Shown: positions 16,357 through 24,790 of the stretch, piece after piece
Layout: each line of letters opens with the position of its first letter
Numbering within the stretch: the first letter of the stretch is position 1
Assembly (NCBI RefSeq): GCF_001936475.1
Contig: NZ_MSPQ01000014.1
Span: forward strand, 1-64,000
DNA from: Algoriphagus marinus
GTDB taxonomy: Bacteria; Bacteroidota; Bacteroidia; Cytophagales; Cyclobacteriaceae
DNA length: 64,000 bases
Direction: 5' to 3'
Program-made: the position numbers and the translations under genes
The notes under the pieces: model-generated
Seen by the model: the letters and a program-made list of their open reading frames with translations, nothing else
The model's database searches: none
What the model was told of the DNA's origin: nothing

Positions 16357-18747
16357 ATGAGCGAAAACAATCCCACGGTAAAAGAAGCTAGTGTAGATAA
16401 AAATGAGGTCGTGGATTCCTTTCTGAAAGAATTTCACAGTTTCAATAGCGGTGTGGCAGCCCAAAACTCCCCCACACAACTTTACACCTATCTCTGTAGC
16501 GATGGCGCAAAATTACTGGATGCTTATTGTAAAACTGGTGATAAAGCCCTAGAGATAGTGGGTTTAAACTCGGAAGTAACAGACCCTGATCTCTACCTCC
16601 TTCATTTCTCATTTCCTGATCGCTTCAAAACAGTATTCTTATTAGTACGTGACATCGTGCTTCAGCTCAGTATTGCCAAACTTCGTGCTTTGGAAAACTT
16701 GGTATCCGAAGCAGAAGTGATCGCACACTTTGAAGAGTCAAAACTACTTTTGACCACAGAATCAGAGAAATGCCTGAATTACTTTAGACTGGAGCGAGAA
16801 ACCATGCAAGCCAAACCTGAAGTTCTAAAGCGAAAACTTGAATCAGTTAAGCATTTCTCAAATCCCTGGAAAACCTATCAAGCGCAGTTTGAAATGCTTT
16901 CCGAACAGCTCAAAGAAATAGATCTCAATGATAATCGGCTTGAACAAACCGTCGTACAATTTCGACAGATCAGCGAACTAGTTATTCAAATGCGAGGAGA
17001 TGTCCTCAAAATCAATGACCTTTTTGCTAATAAGGTTGAAAAATGCTTAGAAGACCTGAAGGGGATTACTGATAAAGATAACCTTGATCAAACCATTAAA
17101 TCTTTTGATGAACTGATCAACTTGGGTATAGGCCAAGAGATTCGCTCTGAAAGTACCATGCGAAATCTCGAAGACTCTGTCGATAAGCTTCCTTCACTTT
17201 CAATCCCTGTAAATACTCAGGAAGGATTTCTGATTTTGAAAAAAGTTGACTTCAGAAAAGCCACCCAAAAATGGATGGATTACGAGATTTTGCCCTATTT
17301 AATCGATCTTTGGGATGGGCAGGAGGCTACTTTTTCGCACATGATGCATGTCGTAACCCAGATCAAAAGTAGTCTTCTTGTAGCTAAAAAAACCCAAAAC
17401 CACATCGGTTTTAATGCTGAGACGGCCTCATTAGATTCCATCTGGCAAGAACAGAAGAATGATATTTCCACGAGTCAGGAACTTGTAGCACATATTGAAA
17501 ACGAACTCGAAAAGAAATTCAAAGTAACCGAAGTTTTTACCCAAGACGAATACCTCAAAGTTCCACTTCAAACTAATTTCACCAGATTAACTAATAGCAA
17601 ACAGGGGAATCTAAGTTTAATCACAGCTAAAATCTCCCAGCTCTTTAAAAATGTAGGGAAACAAGTCAAGGATGTAAAAGAAAAAACACCTCATCAGAAA
17701 CTTGAGATCGCATTGGAAATTCTTGAGACCAGAAATGAAAAGGAAACTCCTGATCATTACCATTCCCTTTTCCTAAATAAGAATTTCATCGGTGATCTCT
17801 TTTTGGTCAAACGAAGCAACCAGGAAGAAGCACTGGAGAAAGTGGTCGACTTTTGGAAAAAAGGCCAAAATAGATCATTGGTGGTACTAGGAGATCCGCT
17901 AAGTGGTAAATCCACTTTATTGGAATTTGGAACCCATCTTTTCAAGTCCAAGGATGTCCATTATTTGGTACCGGGCGGAGATATCAGTATTGAAGGAAGA
18001 AAATTCAAAACCAGCAAAGATCTGGGGGAAGCCCTAAATTTTGTAAAGCGATCCATCAGCAATACCAAACCCATTCTTGTCATAGATGATCTTCATCTCT
18101 GGCGCGATAAGGATTCTTCGCTTATAGCAAACACCACTGCTCTAATTGATTTTATCAGTTCCAATGCCTCAAAAGTGTTTGTCATTGTCGGAATCACGAA
18201 TTCTCTGCGATTGCATTTGGATACACGTATGCCGTTTTCTCAAGCATTCACCAATATTCTAGATACGAATACAGCTACCCTTGAAGAAATCTACAAAGCA
18301 GTCATGCTCCGACACGGCGCATCACATCGAGCTATTTTTGAAAAGGAGGATACTTTAATGTATGAGCCGCAACTTCGAAAAAAAATAAGCTGGTTGGCAA
18401 AGAAATTTGACTACAATATCGGAGCGGTATTGCAGGCTTGGATTTTCTGCACAGATATTGAACCCGACAGTTCAATCCGTTTCACCGAAAAAGAAACACA
18501 TTTAAATGACTTCCTCTCTACCAAAGAAATGTTGATTCTAAAGAACTGCCTGCTCTTTGGCTATTGCAGTGATCTAGAACTTAAAAACTTATTTACCGAT
18601 CGCTATGAGTCGGAGTATAAGCCCGCCGTTCGAAAACTACTCAATATTGGTGTTTTGGATCGAGATAACAGTGGCTTCCTTATCGTGAAAAACTCTGTCA
18701 GGCAGGATATTTATTCTATTTTAAAATACCGTGAATTACTCGCCTAA
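16357..18747 (+). CDS. Large P-loop ATPase with helical N-terminal half, family not recognised
   Basis: A 796-residue protein with no signal or membrane segment. Residues 1 to about 480 are charged and strongly helical, with probable coiled coils. A nucleotide-binding domain follows, with Walker A GDPLSGKST (512-520) and Walker B ILVIDDLHLW (573-582). The C-terminal 200 residues look like the helical lid and winged-helix arm of AAA/STAND ATPases. An energy-dependent switch or scaffold role is inferred from this architecture. It is the first gene of a tight set with an MscS-like protein and a cation:proton antiporter, so it may sense or gate ion movement. I do not recognise a named family. Confidence 0.85.
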   Translation: MSENNPTVKEASVDKNEVVDSFLKEFHSFNSGVAAQNSPTQLYTYLCSDGAKLLDAYCKTGDKALEIVGLNSEVTDPDLYLLHFSFPDRFKTVFLLVRDIVLQLSIAKLRALENLVSEAEVIAHFEESKLLLTTESEKCLNYFRLERETMQAKPEVLKRKLESVKHFSNPWKTYQAQFEMLSEQLKEIDLNDNRLEQTVVQFRQISELVIQMRGDVLKINDLFANKVEKCLEDLKGITDKDNLDQTIKSFDELINLGIGQEIRSESTMRNLEDSVDKLPSLSIPVNTQEGFLILKKVDFRKATQKWMDYEILPYLIDLWDGQEATFSHMMHVVTQIKSSLLVAKKTQNHIGFNAETASLDSIWQEQKNDISTSQELVAHIENELEKKFKVTEVFTQDEYLKVPLQTNFTRLTNSKQGNLSLITAKISQLFKNVGKQVKDVKEKTPHQKLEIALEILETRNEKETPDHYHSLFLNKNFIGDLFLVKRSNQEEALEKVVDFWKKGQNRSLVVLGDPLSGKSTLLEFGTHLFKSKDVHYLVPGGDISIEGRKFKTSKDLGEALNFVKRSISNTKPILVIDDLHLWRDKDSSLIANTTALIDFISSNASKVFVIVGITNSLRLHLDTRMPFSQAFTNILDTNTATLEEIYKAVMLRHGASHRAIFEKEDTLMYEPQLRKKISWLAKKFDYNIGAVLQAWIFCTDIEPDSSIRFTEKETHLNDFLSTKEMLILKNCLLFGYCSDLELKNLFTDRYESEYKPAVRKLLNIGVLDRDNSGFLIVKNSVRQDIYSILKYRELLA

Positions 18748-18762
18748 TTGGCTCTATTTGAT

Positions 18763-19461
18763 ATGAACAACTGGAATGATCTTTTCGCATTAATTCTAAT
18801 CGTCTTTGCGATCTACCTTGTCCTTTCCTTTTGTTTTTTCCTGATTACCCGCTATCTCAAGAAAAAACGGATCAATGACCGTTATTTTGCTTTAATCAAA
18901 AAAATGAGGCTTTTCTATAAGCCTATAGCTTGGATGATCGTGATAGCCGGATTTATCTCTTTGGATCCGATTACTCATGGCTTAGTGATTTTGCTGATTG
19001 CAGGTTTTGGCTATCGGCAATTAGGAAATTACATCAGTGGGCTTTTTATTCGGTCCAGCTCAATGGTAGTCGCTGGCACTTTGGTCCAGGCAGGGAAAAT
19101 CCGAGGGAGAATCAATCGGATCGGGAGTTTGGGAATGGTCCTAGGTACCGATCAAGGAGAGCGTTGGGTTTGGTATAGATCATTTGATAGAGCAGGTTTC
19201 ACATTGATCTCAAATCAGACCAATGTCCAACAACGTGCGATCTACCTTAAAACTGAACTCACAAAAGAAAGCCTTCTTAATTTGATTTTTGATCATCCTA
19301 TATTGGCTTTGGGTAAGGCAAGCAATTTAAAGGCACTCGAAAGTGAAAACACCTATTTACTACATTATACCTTGGTAAGAGGTGCGCAGCACGAAGACTT
19401 TATCAACTATTTGCATGACAATGAGGTCATGACCAATCAAACTGAAAAATTTGAATCCTAA
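18763..19461 (+). CDS. MscS-like membrane protein
   Basis: A protein of about 232 residues. I choose the ATG at 18763, 15 bases after the ATPase stop; a TTG at 18748, directly after the stop, is possible. It has three hydrophobic segments (about residues 8-30, 48-65 and 70-90). The segment GFGYRQLGNYISGLFIRSSS, followed by a beta-rich stretch (IRGRINRIGSLGMVLGTDQG), resembles the pore helix and beta domain of the MscS mechanosensitive channel family, in a short form. The C-terminal part is not typical. The gene overlaps the antiporter start by one base (TAATG), so coupled translation is likely. Channel activity is inferred from homology only. Confidence 0.8.
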   Translation: MNNWNDLFALILIVFAIYLVLSFCFFLITRYLKKKRINDRYFALIKKMRLFYKPIAWMIVIAGFISLDPITHGLVILLIAGFGYRQLGNYISGLFIRSSSMVVAGTLVQAGKIRGRINRIGSLGMVLGTDQGERWVWYRSFDRAGFTLISNQTNVQQRAIYLKTELTKESLLNLIFDHPILALGKASNLKALESENTYLLHYTLVRGAQHEDFINYLHDNEVMTNQTEKFES

Positions 19462-20744
19462 TGGAACTTATATCTTCCTATAACCTGATCATTGAGTTTT
19501 CAGTGATCATCATTTTATCCTTCCTTTTCAACGGTCTTTCAAAAAAGACTAATATTCCGGCAGTCCTAATGCTGATCGCTTTGGGATTGATGCTCCAATA
19601 CATCCTGGAATATTTTACCACTGATTCGATCGATTTTTTCCCTATTCTGGAAGTATTAGGCATTGTTGGCTTGATTATGATCGTGCTTGAAGCAGCCCTT
19701 GAGCTAGAACTAAAACGAGAAAAACTTCTTCCCATTCTCAAATCAATGGGAATTGCACTGATTGGATTGATGGCCTCCACCTGGGCTGCAGCAAGTATTC
19801 TTTATTACTACATTCCCGAGATGTCCATGCAGTCTGCATGGCTATACGCTACTCCATTATCGATCCTGTCGAGCGCGATTATCATACCCAGTGTTTCCGG
19901 TTTGAAAAGCAAAAAGAAGGAATTTCATATCTATGAGAGTACTTTTTCTGACATATTGGGGATTATGCTTTTTTACTTCCTTACCGGAAAGCTCAATCCA
20001 GCAGAAGATTCAGGATTGGTTGGTTTTGGCGGAAATTTCTTGTTAACGGTTGTTATTTCCCTTGTGGCGAGCTATGCGATCATCTTGGTTTTTCAGAAAA
20101 TCAAAAGCAATGTGAAGCTCTTTCTACTCATTGCGGTACTACTCCTACTTTATGCATTGGGAAAAAAAATGCACCTCTCCTCTTTGATTATTATTCTAAT
20201 TTTCGGATTGGTTATCGCCAATATGAAGCTGTTTTTCAAAGGCAAGCTTTCCAGCTTACTGGATTACGCCAAAGCTCATCAGATCTATCATGAACTGCAT
20301 ACGATTACAGCTGAGACGGCCTTTGTGGTTAGAACTCTCTTCTTTGTGATTTTTGGTTTGACAATAGCAATCACGTCCTTATTTGACTTGCAGGTAGCCT
20401 TGATCAGTTGTCTCCTGATCGGGTCTATCTATGGAATCAGAATTGTTTTACTGTTGATTTTCGAAGGAAAAGATATCATCCCTCAAGCCTTTATCGCTCC
20501 AAGAGGATTGATTACAGTATTGTTATTTTATGCGATTCCAGTGGAAGCCCAAGTAAAAAGCTTCGAACCTGGAATTTTGCTATTTGTGATTATTGGGACC
20601 AGTGTGATAATGACTTTTGCGATGATCTATGAAAAACGTAGAAGCTCCAAAGCCCTACAAATAGCCGAAAGTAGGACTGTTGGATCGGTTAAATGGAAAG
20701 TTCCGAGTGTGTTGGATAATGGAGGAAATGGCGATAAAAAGTAA
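19461..20744 (+). CDS. Cation:proton antiporter (CPA family)
   Basis: A 427-residue membrane protein with about 11-13 helices, of the sodium/hydrogen exchanger superfamily. Features include an N-terminal LSKKTNIPAVLMLIALGLML, the helix EVLGIVGLIMIVLEAALELEL, and the C-terminal APRGLITVLLFYAIP that is characteristic of CPA-type exchangers. No regulatory RCK/TrkA domain follows, and the soluble tail is short. It should exchange sodium or potassium for protons across the inner membrane. It is the third gene of the operon with the large ATPase and MscS-like protein. The ion cannot be told from sequence. Confidence 0.9.
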   Translation: MELISSYNLIIEFSVIIILSFLFNGLSKKTNIPAVLMLIALGLMLQYILEYFTTDSIDFFPILEVLGIVGLIMIVLEAALELELKREKLLPILKSMGIALIGLMASTWAAASILYYYIPEMSMQSAWLYATPLSILSSAIIIPSVSGLKSKKKEFHIYESTFSDILGIMLFYFLTGKLNPAEDSGLVGFGGNFLLTVVISLVASYAIILVFQKIKSNVKLFLLIAVLLLLYALGKKMHLSSLIIILIFGLVIANMKLFFKGKLSSLLDYAKAHQIYHELHTITAETAFVVRTLFFVIFGLTIAITSLFDLQVALISCLLIGSIYGIRIVLLLIFEGKDIIPQAFIAPRGLITVLLFYAIPVEAQVKSFEPGILLFVIIGTSVIMTFAMIYEKRRSSKALQIAESRTVGSVKWKVPSVLDNGGNGDKK

Positions 20745-20935
20745 AAAACACCATTAAAGCCAGAAAATAATATCCTAAAACTGCTCTAGTAATCTGCTAC
20801 TTGTGAAATTCTAAAGGAGTCTTTTTACTGCTGACTTTCTATTTAAAAAAATCCCAAAATGAGTCAGGATCAAAATATACCACCTAATTCAATCCGCATT
20901 TTTAGTGTTTTATAAAAAACATCTTAAGAAGTGCC

Positions 20936-21169
20936 TTAATTACTCTTTCTAGATCGAATTACAACAGGAATGGGTTTATTAGATACGCATCTCGAACAAA
21001 CAACTGCTTTTTCATTTAACTTTTGCCCTTTCCGAAGTGCTTCCTGTCCACTATTAAAGGGGCCTAAATAATCTCGGTCATAAGCAGATGGAATCAATTC
21101 ACAATCTCTTTCATGAACCTCAAATTTCCCTTCAGAATTGGGAGTAGTTGCTAAGTAATAAAATTTCAT
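20936..21169 (-). CDS. Small Cys/His-containing hypothetical protein
   Basis: A 77-residue protein with a probable metal site: VHERDC in the first half and VCSRC in the second, giving one histidine and three cysteines. The segment DYLGPFNSGQEALRKGQK between them resembles small proteins in which an HxxxC and a CxxC pair bind zinc. The function is unknown. It lies downstream of the DUF4174 gene on the minus strand, from which it is separated by an intrinsic terminator, so it probably has its own promoter. It converges with the antiporter gene across about 190 bases with no visible gene. Confidence 0.65.
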   Translation of the reverse strand: MKFYYLATTPNSEGKFEVHERDCELIPSAYDRDYLGPFNSGQEALRKGQKLNEKAVVCSRCVSNKPIPVVIRSRKSN

Positions 21170-21218
21170 TTGGAAAAAAGTCTATTGAGTCTCCAAAAAT
21201 ACCGAATGAAATTACCGG

Positions 21219-21241
21219 AAAAAATACCCACTTATGGGTAT
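21219..21241 (-). terminator. Intrinsic terminator after the DUF4174 gene
   Basis: On the minus strand the sequence reads ATACCCA, a TAAG loop, TGGGTAT and then a run of T. The two 7-base arms (21224-21230 and 21235-21241) pair perfectly. It lies 35 bases after the DUF4174 stop codon. Confidence 0.65.
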
Positions 21242-21275
21242 ATTTCAGATATTTTAAACATTTAGTAGGAAGAAA

Positions 21276-21680
21276 CTAATTATTTCCGCCTGTTTTCTTT
21301 CTCATTTCAGATTGCCGCATTGGCATGGAATCAATTTGCTTTATCAATTTTTCCAGTGAGAAATCATCTGATTGACCGTAAGCTTTTACTCCACCATCAA
21401 GCCCAATTAAAAAGAAGTCAGCTTTATAATTTTTACGCAGTTTTAAAAATTCACTTTGATCTATTTCCCCTTCAAAATTCGAGTTTATTAGGTTACCGGA
21501 TTCAAAAGCAAAAAACAACAACTTTCTCTCTTTCAGATCAGATGGCTTTACTGTTTCAAAATCTTTTGCCTGAATATCAAAAGTGACAACTAAGCGATTT
21601 TCCCATTTGAAGTCACTCAATTGTTTTTTTGAAGAAGGTATTGAAAACAGCATGAAAGCAAAAATGATGATGAACTTCAT
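21276..21680 (-). CDS. DUF4174 domain protein
   Basis: A 134-residue exported protein with an N-terminal hydrophobic segment (residues 1-15). The rest matches DUF4174, with RLVVTFDI near the start, DFFLIGLDGGVKAYGQ in the middle and the closing motif IDSMPMRQSEMR. The family has a thioredoxin-like fold but no known activity, and no CxxC is present here. The gene lies 33 bases after the 94-residue gene in the same direction and is followed by an intrinsic terminator, so the two probably form one short transcript. Confidence 0.85.
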   Translation of the reverse strand: MKFIIIFAFMLFSIPSSKKQLSDFKWENRLVVTFDIQAKDFETVKPSDLKERKLLFFAFESGNLINSNFEGEIDQSEFLKLRKNYKADFFLIGLDGGVKAYGQSDDFSLEKLIKQIDSMPMRQSEMRKKTGGNN

Positions 21681-21713
21681 CTTCTTTCAACTCTTTAATA
21701 TTCAATAGGTTTA

Positions 21714-21998
21714 TCATTTTCTCAAATAATTATTCAATAGATCTCGCCATTCTTCTTCAAGCGTACCTTGGTAAACAGCCACCCCCGAACGACGGTACCA
21801 ATATTCTGCATTCCATTGATCTCCCTCTTTACGATGTAAATAGGCATGAATTCGTGCTGCATCTTTTCCCGCCAACTGATCTACTTGATCATGTGCTTTT
21901 TCCCAATCTCCATTTCCATCATACCATAATGCCAGTAATACTGCTGAGGCATTTTCATTTATCAAATCCTTTTTTAAAAATTCCTCGATCACTGTCAT
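21714..21998 (-). CDS. Small helical hypothetical protein
   Basis: A 94-residue acidic, helical protein with no signal or membrane segment. The pattern ALWYDGNGDWEKAHDQVDQL, then DAARIHAYLHRKEGD and AEYWYRRSG looks like two TPR-like helical hairpins. Conserved small proteins with the same HAYLHRKEGD...YWYRRxG motif occur widely in bacteria without a known role. It is the first gene of a pair with the DUF4174 gene and is divergent from the DM13 unit, with 124 bases between that must hold both promoters. Confidence 0.72.
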   Translation of the reverse strand: MTVIEEFLKKDLINENASAVLLALWYDGNGDWEKAHDQVDQLAGKDAARIHAYLHRKEGDQWNAEYWYRRSGVAVYQGTLEEEWRDLLNNYLRK

Positions 21999-22122
21999 TG
22001 GTTTACTCTTTTATGTTTCAATTCCATGGTAAAGAAAACAACTTCTCGAAAAGGTTTAACCTTCCGTGACTTTTTCGTGATATCCTAAGTCCAAATTTGT
22101 CTCAAACAAAACCAATAAAACA

Positions 22123-22572
22123 ATGAAAAAAGTACTAATTCTATTTTATGTTGCCTTCTTAGGCTTAGTGAGCTGCTCAGATGATCCCGATCCAATAACG
22201 ATTGATCCTACTAGACCAACTGGCTCATTAAATGTATTGCGATCAGGAAGCTTTGTAGATCAAAATGGTGCAGGCTCCACAGGAACCGCAGCACTTGGAA
22301 CAGATTCACAGGGAAAAGAATTTTTGCAGTTTAACCAAGCATTCAATACTGCCTTGGCTACAGGAACTGTTACCGTATTTCTTTCTACTTCAGCAACTTT
22401 TATGGCAGATCCGGGAAATGGTAACCCAAATCTATTACCTCTTGGCCCGGTAAGAAACTCCGGAGAAAACTTCTTTGCAATTCCATCCGGCCAAAGCACA
22501 TCAAAATACACGCATGTCATTTTATGGTGTGGTTCGGTTGGGATTCCATTTGGTAATGCACAATTGCGATAG
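22123..22572 (+). CDS. DM13 domain lipoprotein (first copy)
   Basis: A 149-residue lipoprotein with signal and lipobox (YVAFLGLVSC, about residue 18) and a DM13 domain over most of the mature part. DM13 is proposed to take part in electron transfer, with an essential cysteine. Here that is the cysteine in HVILWCGSVGIPFG, near the C-terminus. GTVTVFLSTSATF is the other family landmark. The start of the outer-membrane barrel gene follows its stop by one base. A second DM13 lipoprotein closes the same unit, so this is likely a functional set. The redox role is an inference from the domain proposal. Confidence 0.85.
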   Translation: MKKVLILFYVAFLGLVSCSDDPDPITIDPTRPTGSLNVLRSGSFVDQNGAGSTGTAALGTDSQGKEFLQFNQAFNTALATGTVTVFLSTSATFMADPGNGNPNLLPLGPVRNSGENFFAIPSGQSTSKYTHVILWCGSVGIPFGNAQLR

Positions 22573-22573
22573 G

Positions 22574-23461
22574 ATGTCTGGAATTAAGAAAAGTTGTTTT
22601 TTCACCTCTCTTCCCCTGGCGTTCTGCCTGGGGTTGAGTCTTTTGTGCTCCTCAGTAGCTGTTGGCCAAAGTGGCTGGACCAAAGGGAAAAAAGAGGGCT
22701 TTTATCAATTGAGCTATCAATCCCTGGTATCCAAAGATTATTACACATTGGGCGGTGAGCTACTCGAGACCAATCAGTTTTCCCAGCAGTCCTTGGTTTT
22801 TTATGGGGAATATGGGGTGACGGATCGATTCACGATCATCGCAAATCTACCACTTCAAACCTGGAATGGGTTTGAAAACACTGAGAAAGTAAGTGGATTG
22901 GGAGATTTAAGGCTGGAGTTTAAGCATGCAATTTTGAAAAAATACTTACCGCTGACTATTTCGATAGCTCCCGAGTTGCCAATAGGAAAAGCCAACAATT
23001 TTGCTAAAAGTACAATCAATGACTTTGAGCAGATTAATCTACCCTCCGGTGATGGGGAGTTTAATGTTTGGTCCACTTTATCGACTTCTTTTTCACTTCC
23101 AAACGCGCCGTTCTACGGAAGTATTTTCGGGGCCTACAATGTCCGAACCGAATACGAAGGAATTCAATTTAGTGATCAATATGCATTAGGAGCAGAGGTC
23201 GGCTACCAAATCGCTAAAAAAGTCTGGATCAATGCCCGTTTGAATGCTCTGGCAACTGTTGGCGATGTGCTTGTGGCTACTGACTTTGTTCGTGGAGATG
23301 GTACGGAATATACCAGCTTTAGCTTTGGAGCAAGTGTGCCTGTGTACAAGAAGCTGCACCTGAATCTGAATTACAGGAATTTTAATGACCTGATATTTGA
23401 CCGGAAAAACCTGTACTCTTCGGGCGTGGTCAGTGTCGGAGTATACTACGAAAGGAAATAA
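22574..23461 (+). CDS. Outer-membrane beta-barrel protein
   Basis: I choose the ATG at 22574 (295 residues) because it opens a signal peptide (hydrophobic core LAFCLGLSLLCSSVAV, cut near GQSGW) one base after the DM13 stop. A longer reading from 22475 would overlap that gene and lack a signal. The mature part alternates short turns and amphipathic strands with aromatic residues and ends in VVSVGVYYERK, as expected for a barrel. It resembles transporter-like barrels of the phenol-degradation MetA/XagA type. No substrate is known. It lies between the DM13 lipoprotein and the Crp regulator. Confidence 0.78.
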   Translation: MSGIKKSCFFTSLPLAFCLGLSLLCSSVAVGQSGWTKGKKEGFYQLSYQSLVSKDYYTLGGELLETNQFSQQSLVFYGEYGVTDRFTIIANLPLQTWNGFENTEKVSGLGDLRLEFKHAILKKYLPLTISIAPELPIGKANNFAKSTINDFEQINLPSGDGEFNVWSTLSTSFSLPNAPFYGSIFGAYNVRTEYEGIQFSDQYALGAEVGYQIAKKVWINARLNALATVGDVLVATDFVRGDGTEYTSFSFGASVPVYKKLHLNLNYRNFNDLIFDRKNLYSSGVVSVGVYYERK

Positions 23462-23464
23462 ACG

Positions 23465-24094
23465 ATGCAAACCTCAAATTCAAATTGGGAAGCAAATCAA
23501 ATCAGTTTTCCCAGTTTCAAAAACTATCCAAAGCGAGGAAATATTTATCGTCAAGGCGAGATTTCTGAGGGCTTTTATTTACTCAAACATGGTAGTGTTA
23601 AACTTCAAAAAACGCTTCCAAACGGTACACAGTATATTCTGAAAATTGTCACACCCGGAGAAATATTCGGAGAAGGAAAATCAAAAGAAACCTCGGCTAA
23701 AAGAAATAACACCTTTGCTGAAGCACTGGAGGATGGAACTTTAATTCAAAAAATCACGAGTAGAAACTTGTTAGAACCTACTGTTGGTCCGCAATTGTAT
23801 GATAAACTCTTGTGTTCAAATTTAGAAATTGTACAGCGCTTAGAGCGGTTAAATTGGATGGATGCCGAAGGGAGGATCAAATTCACTTTACATGATCTTG
23901 CTCAAAAGCTGGGAAAACGGTATGGTGATGAGACGCTTTTAAAATTAAATCTCACACATGATGAGTTTGCCAAGCTAACGGATTCCAGTCGACAGACAGT
24001 AACCAAAACATTTTCTGCTTTAAAAAAAGAAGGGGTAATCACTTACTCAAGAAACCGAATACTATTTAGAAATCTTGCAACCTTTAACTCATAA
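23465..24094 (+). CDS. Crp/Fnr family transcriptional regulator
   Basis: A 209-residue regulator with an N-terminal cyclic-nucleotide-like domain (about residues 20-120, with IYRQGEISEGFYLLKHGSVK and VTPGEIFGEG). A C-terminal winged helix-turn-helix follows (DEFAKLTDSSRQTVTKTFSA, then LKKEGVI). No cysteine cluster for an iron-sulfur centre is visible. The ligand is unknown. The gene starts three bases after the barrel gene and ends four bases before the second DM13 gene, so it probably controls this unit. That is inference from position. Confidence 0.9.
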   Translation: MQTSNSNWEANQISFPSFKNYPKRGNIYRQGEISEGFYLLKHGSVKLQKTLPNGTQYILKIVTPGEIFGEGKSKETSAKRNNTFAEALEDGTLIQKITSRNLLEPTVGPQLYDKLLCSNLEIVQRLERLNWMDAEGRIKFTLHDLAQKLGKRYGDETLLKLNLTHDEFAKLTDSSRQTVTKTFSALKKEGVITYSRNRILFRNLATFNS

Positions 24095-24098
24095 AAAC

Positions 24099-24557
24099 AT
24101 GAAAAGATTATTCAATATCAGCCTTTTCTATAGTATTGTTCTTATTCTATCAAGCTGTGACAGTGGCTCGATGAAAGACGCAGACAAGATGAAACCGGCC
24201 GACCAAGTCGAAGTGACTGGGCCTGTTACAGTTTTGAAAACCGGGACATTAAATGCCCAGAGTAATACCAATACTAGGGGTATGTTCCAAGTAGTCACCA
24301 ACGCTGAGGGAAAATACTTTGTAAGACTTACAGAGGATTTCACTACTAAATTCAGTACCGGGACGGTAACAGTATATTTATCTACTTCAGATCGACTTCA
24401 GCTCAGCACCTCAGGGTCGTTTCAGCTAGTCTCTATCGTAGGAAAAGCGGGAGAACATTTTTTTCCATTATCCGGCGCCCCTGATGGCAAGTTTACTCAT
24501 GGGATAATTTGGTGTGGGGCAGCGGCAATTCCATTTGGCTTTGCACCATTGAATTAA
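24099..24557 (+). CDS. DM13 domain lipoprotein (second copy)
   Basis: I choose the ATG at 24099 (152 residues), since it gives a lipoprotein signal (LFYSIVLILSSC) directly after the Crp stop; an upstream ATG at 24075 would overlap the regulator. The domain matches the first DM13 protein: STGTVTVYLSTSDRL and the cysteine-bearing HGIIWCGAAAIPFG near the end. Both copies keep the same spacing, so this is a paralog pair within one unit. It is followed by a strong hairpin that also serves the tRNA on the other strand. The electron-transfer role is a domain-based proposal only. Confidence 0.85.
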   Translation: MKRLFNISLFYSIVLILSSCDSGSMKDADKMKPADQVEVTGPVTVLKTGTLNAQSNTNTRGMFQVVTNAEGKYFVRLTEDFTTKFSTGTVTVYLSTSDRLQLSTSGSFQLVSIVGKAGEHFFPLSGAPDGKFTHGIIWCGAAAIPFGFAPLN

Positions 24558-24572
24558 GTCTTTATATCAATT

Positions 24573-24695
<123 letters not shown>

Positions 24696-24711
24696 ATTCT
24701 TAATTTGAAAC

Positions 24712-24740
24712 CAAATTTATTAATTGGTAAATTATTCAAA
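24712..24740 (-). promoter_or_regulatory. Likely promoter of tRNA-Pro
   Basis: On the minus strand TTTG is followed after 17 bases by TAAATTTG, the Bacteroidota -33/-7 pattern. Transcription would begin about ten bases before the mature tRNA 5' end at 24695. Confidence 0.5.
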
Positions 24741-24790
24741 AATGAAATTGTGAAAAATTTAAAACAACGATTTCAAAAGTCCTCGAAAAC

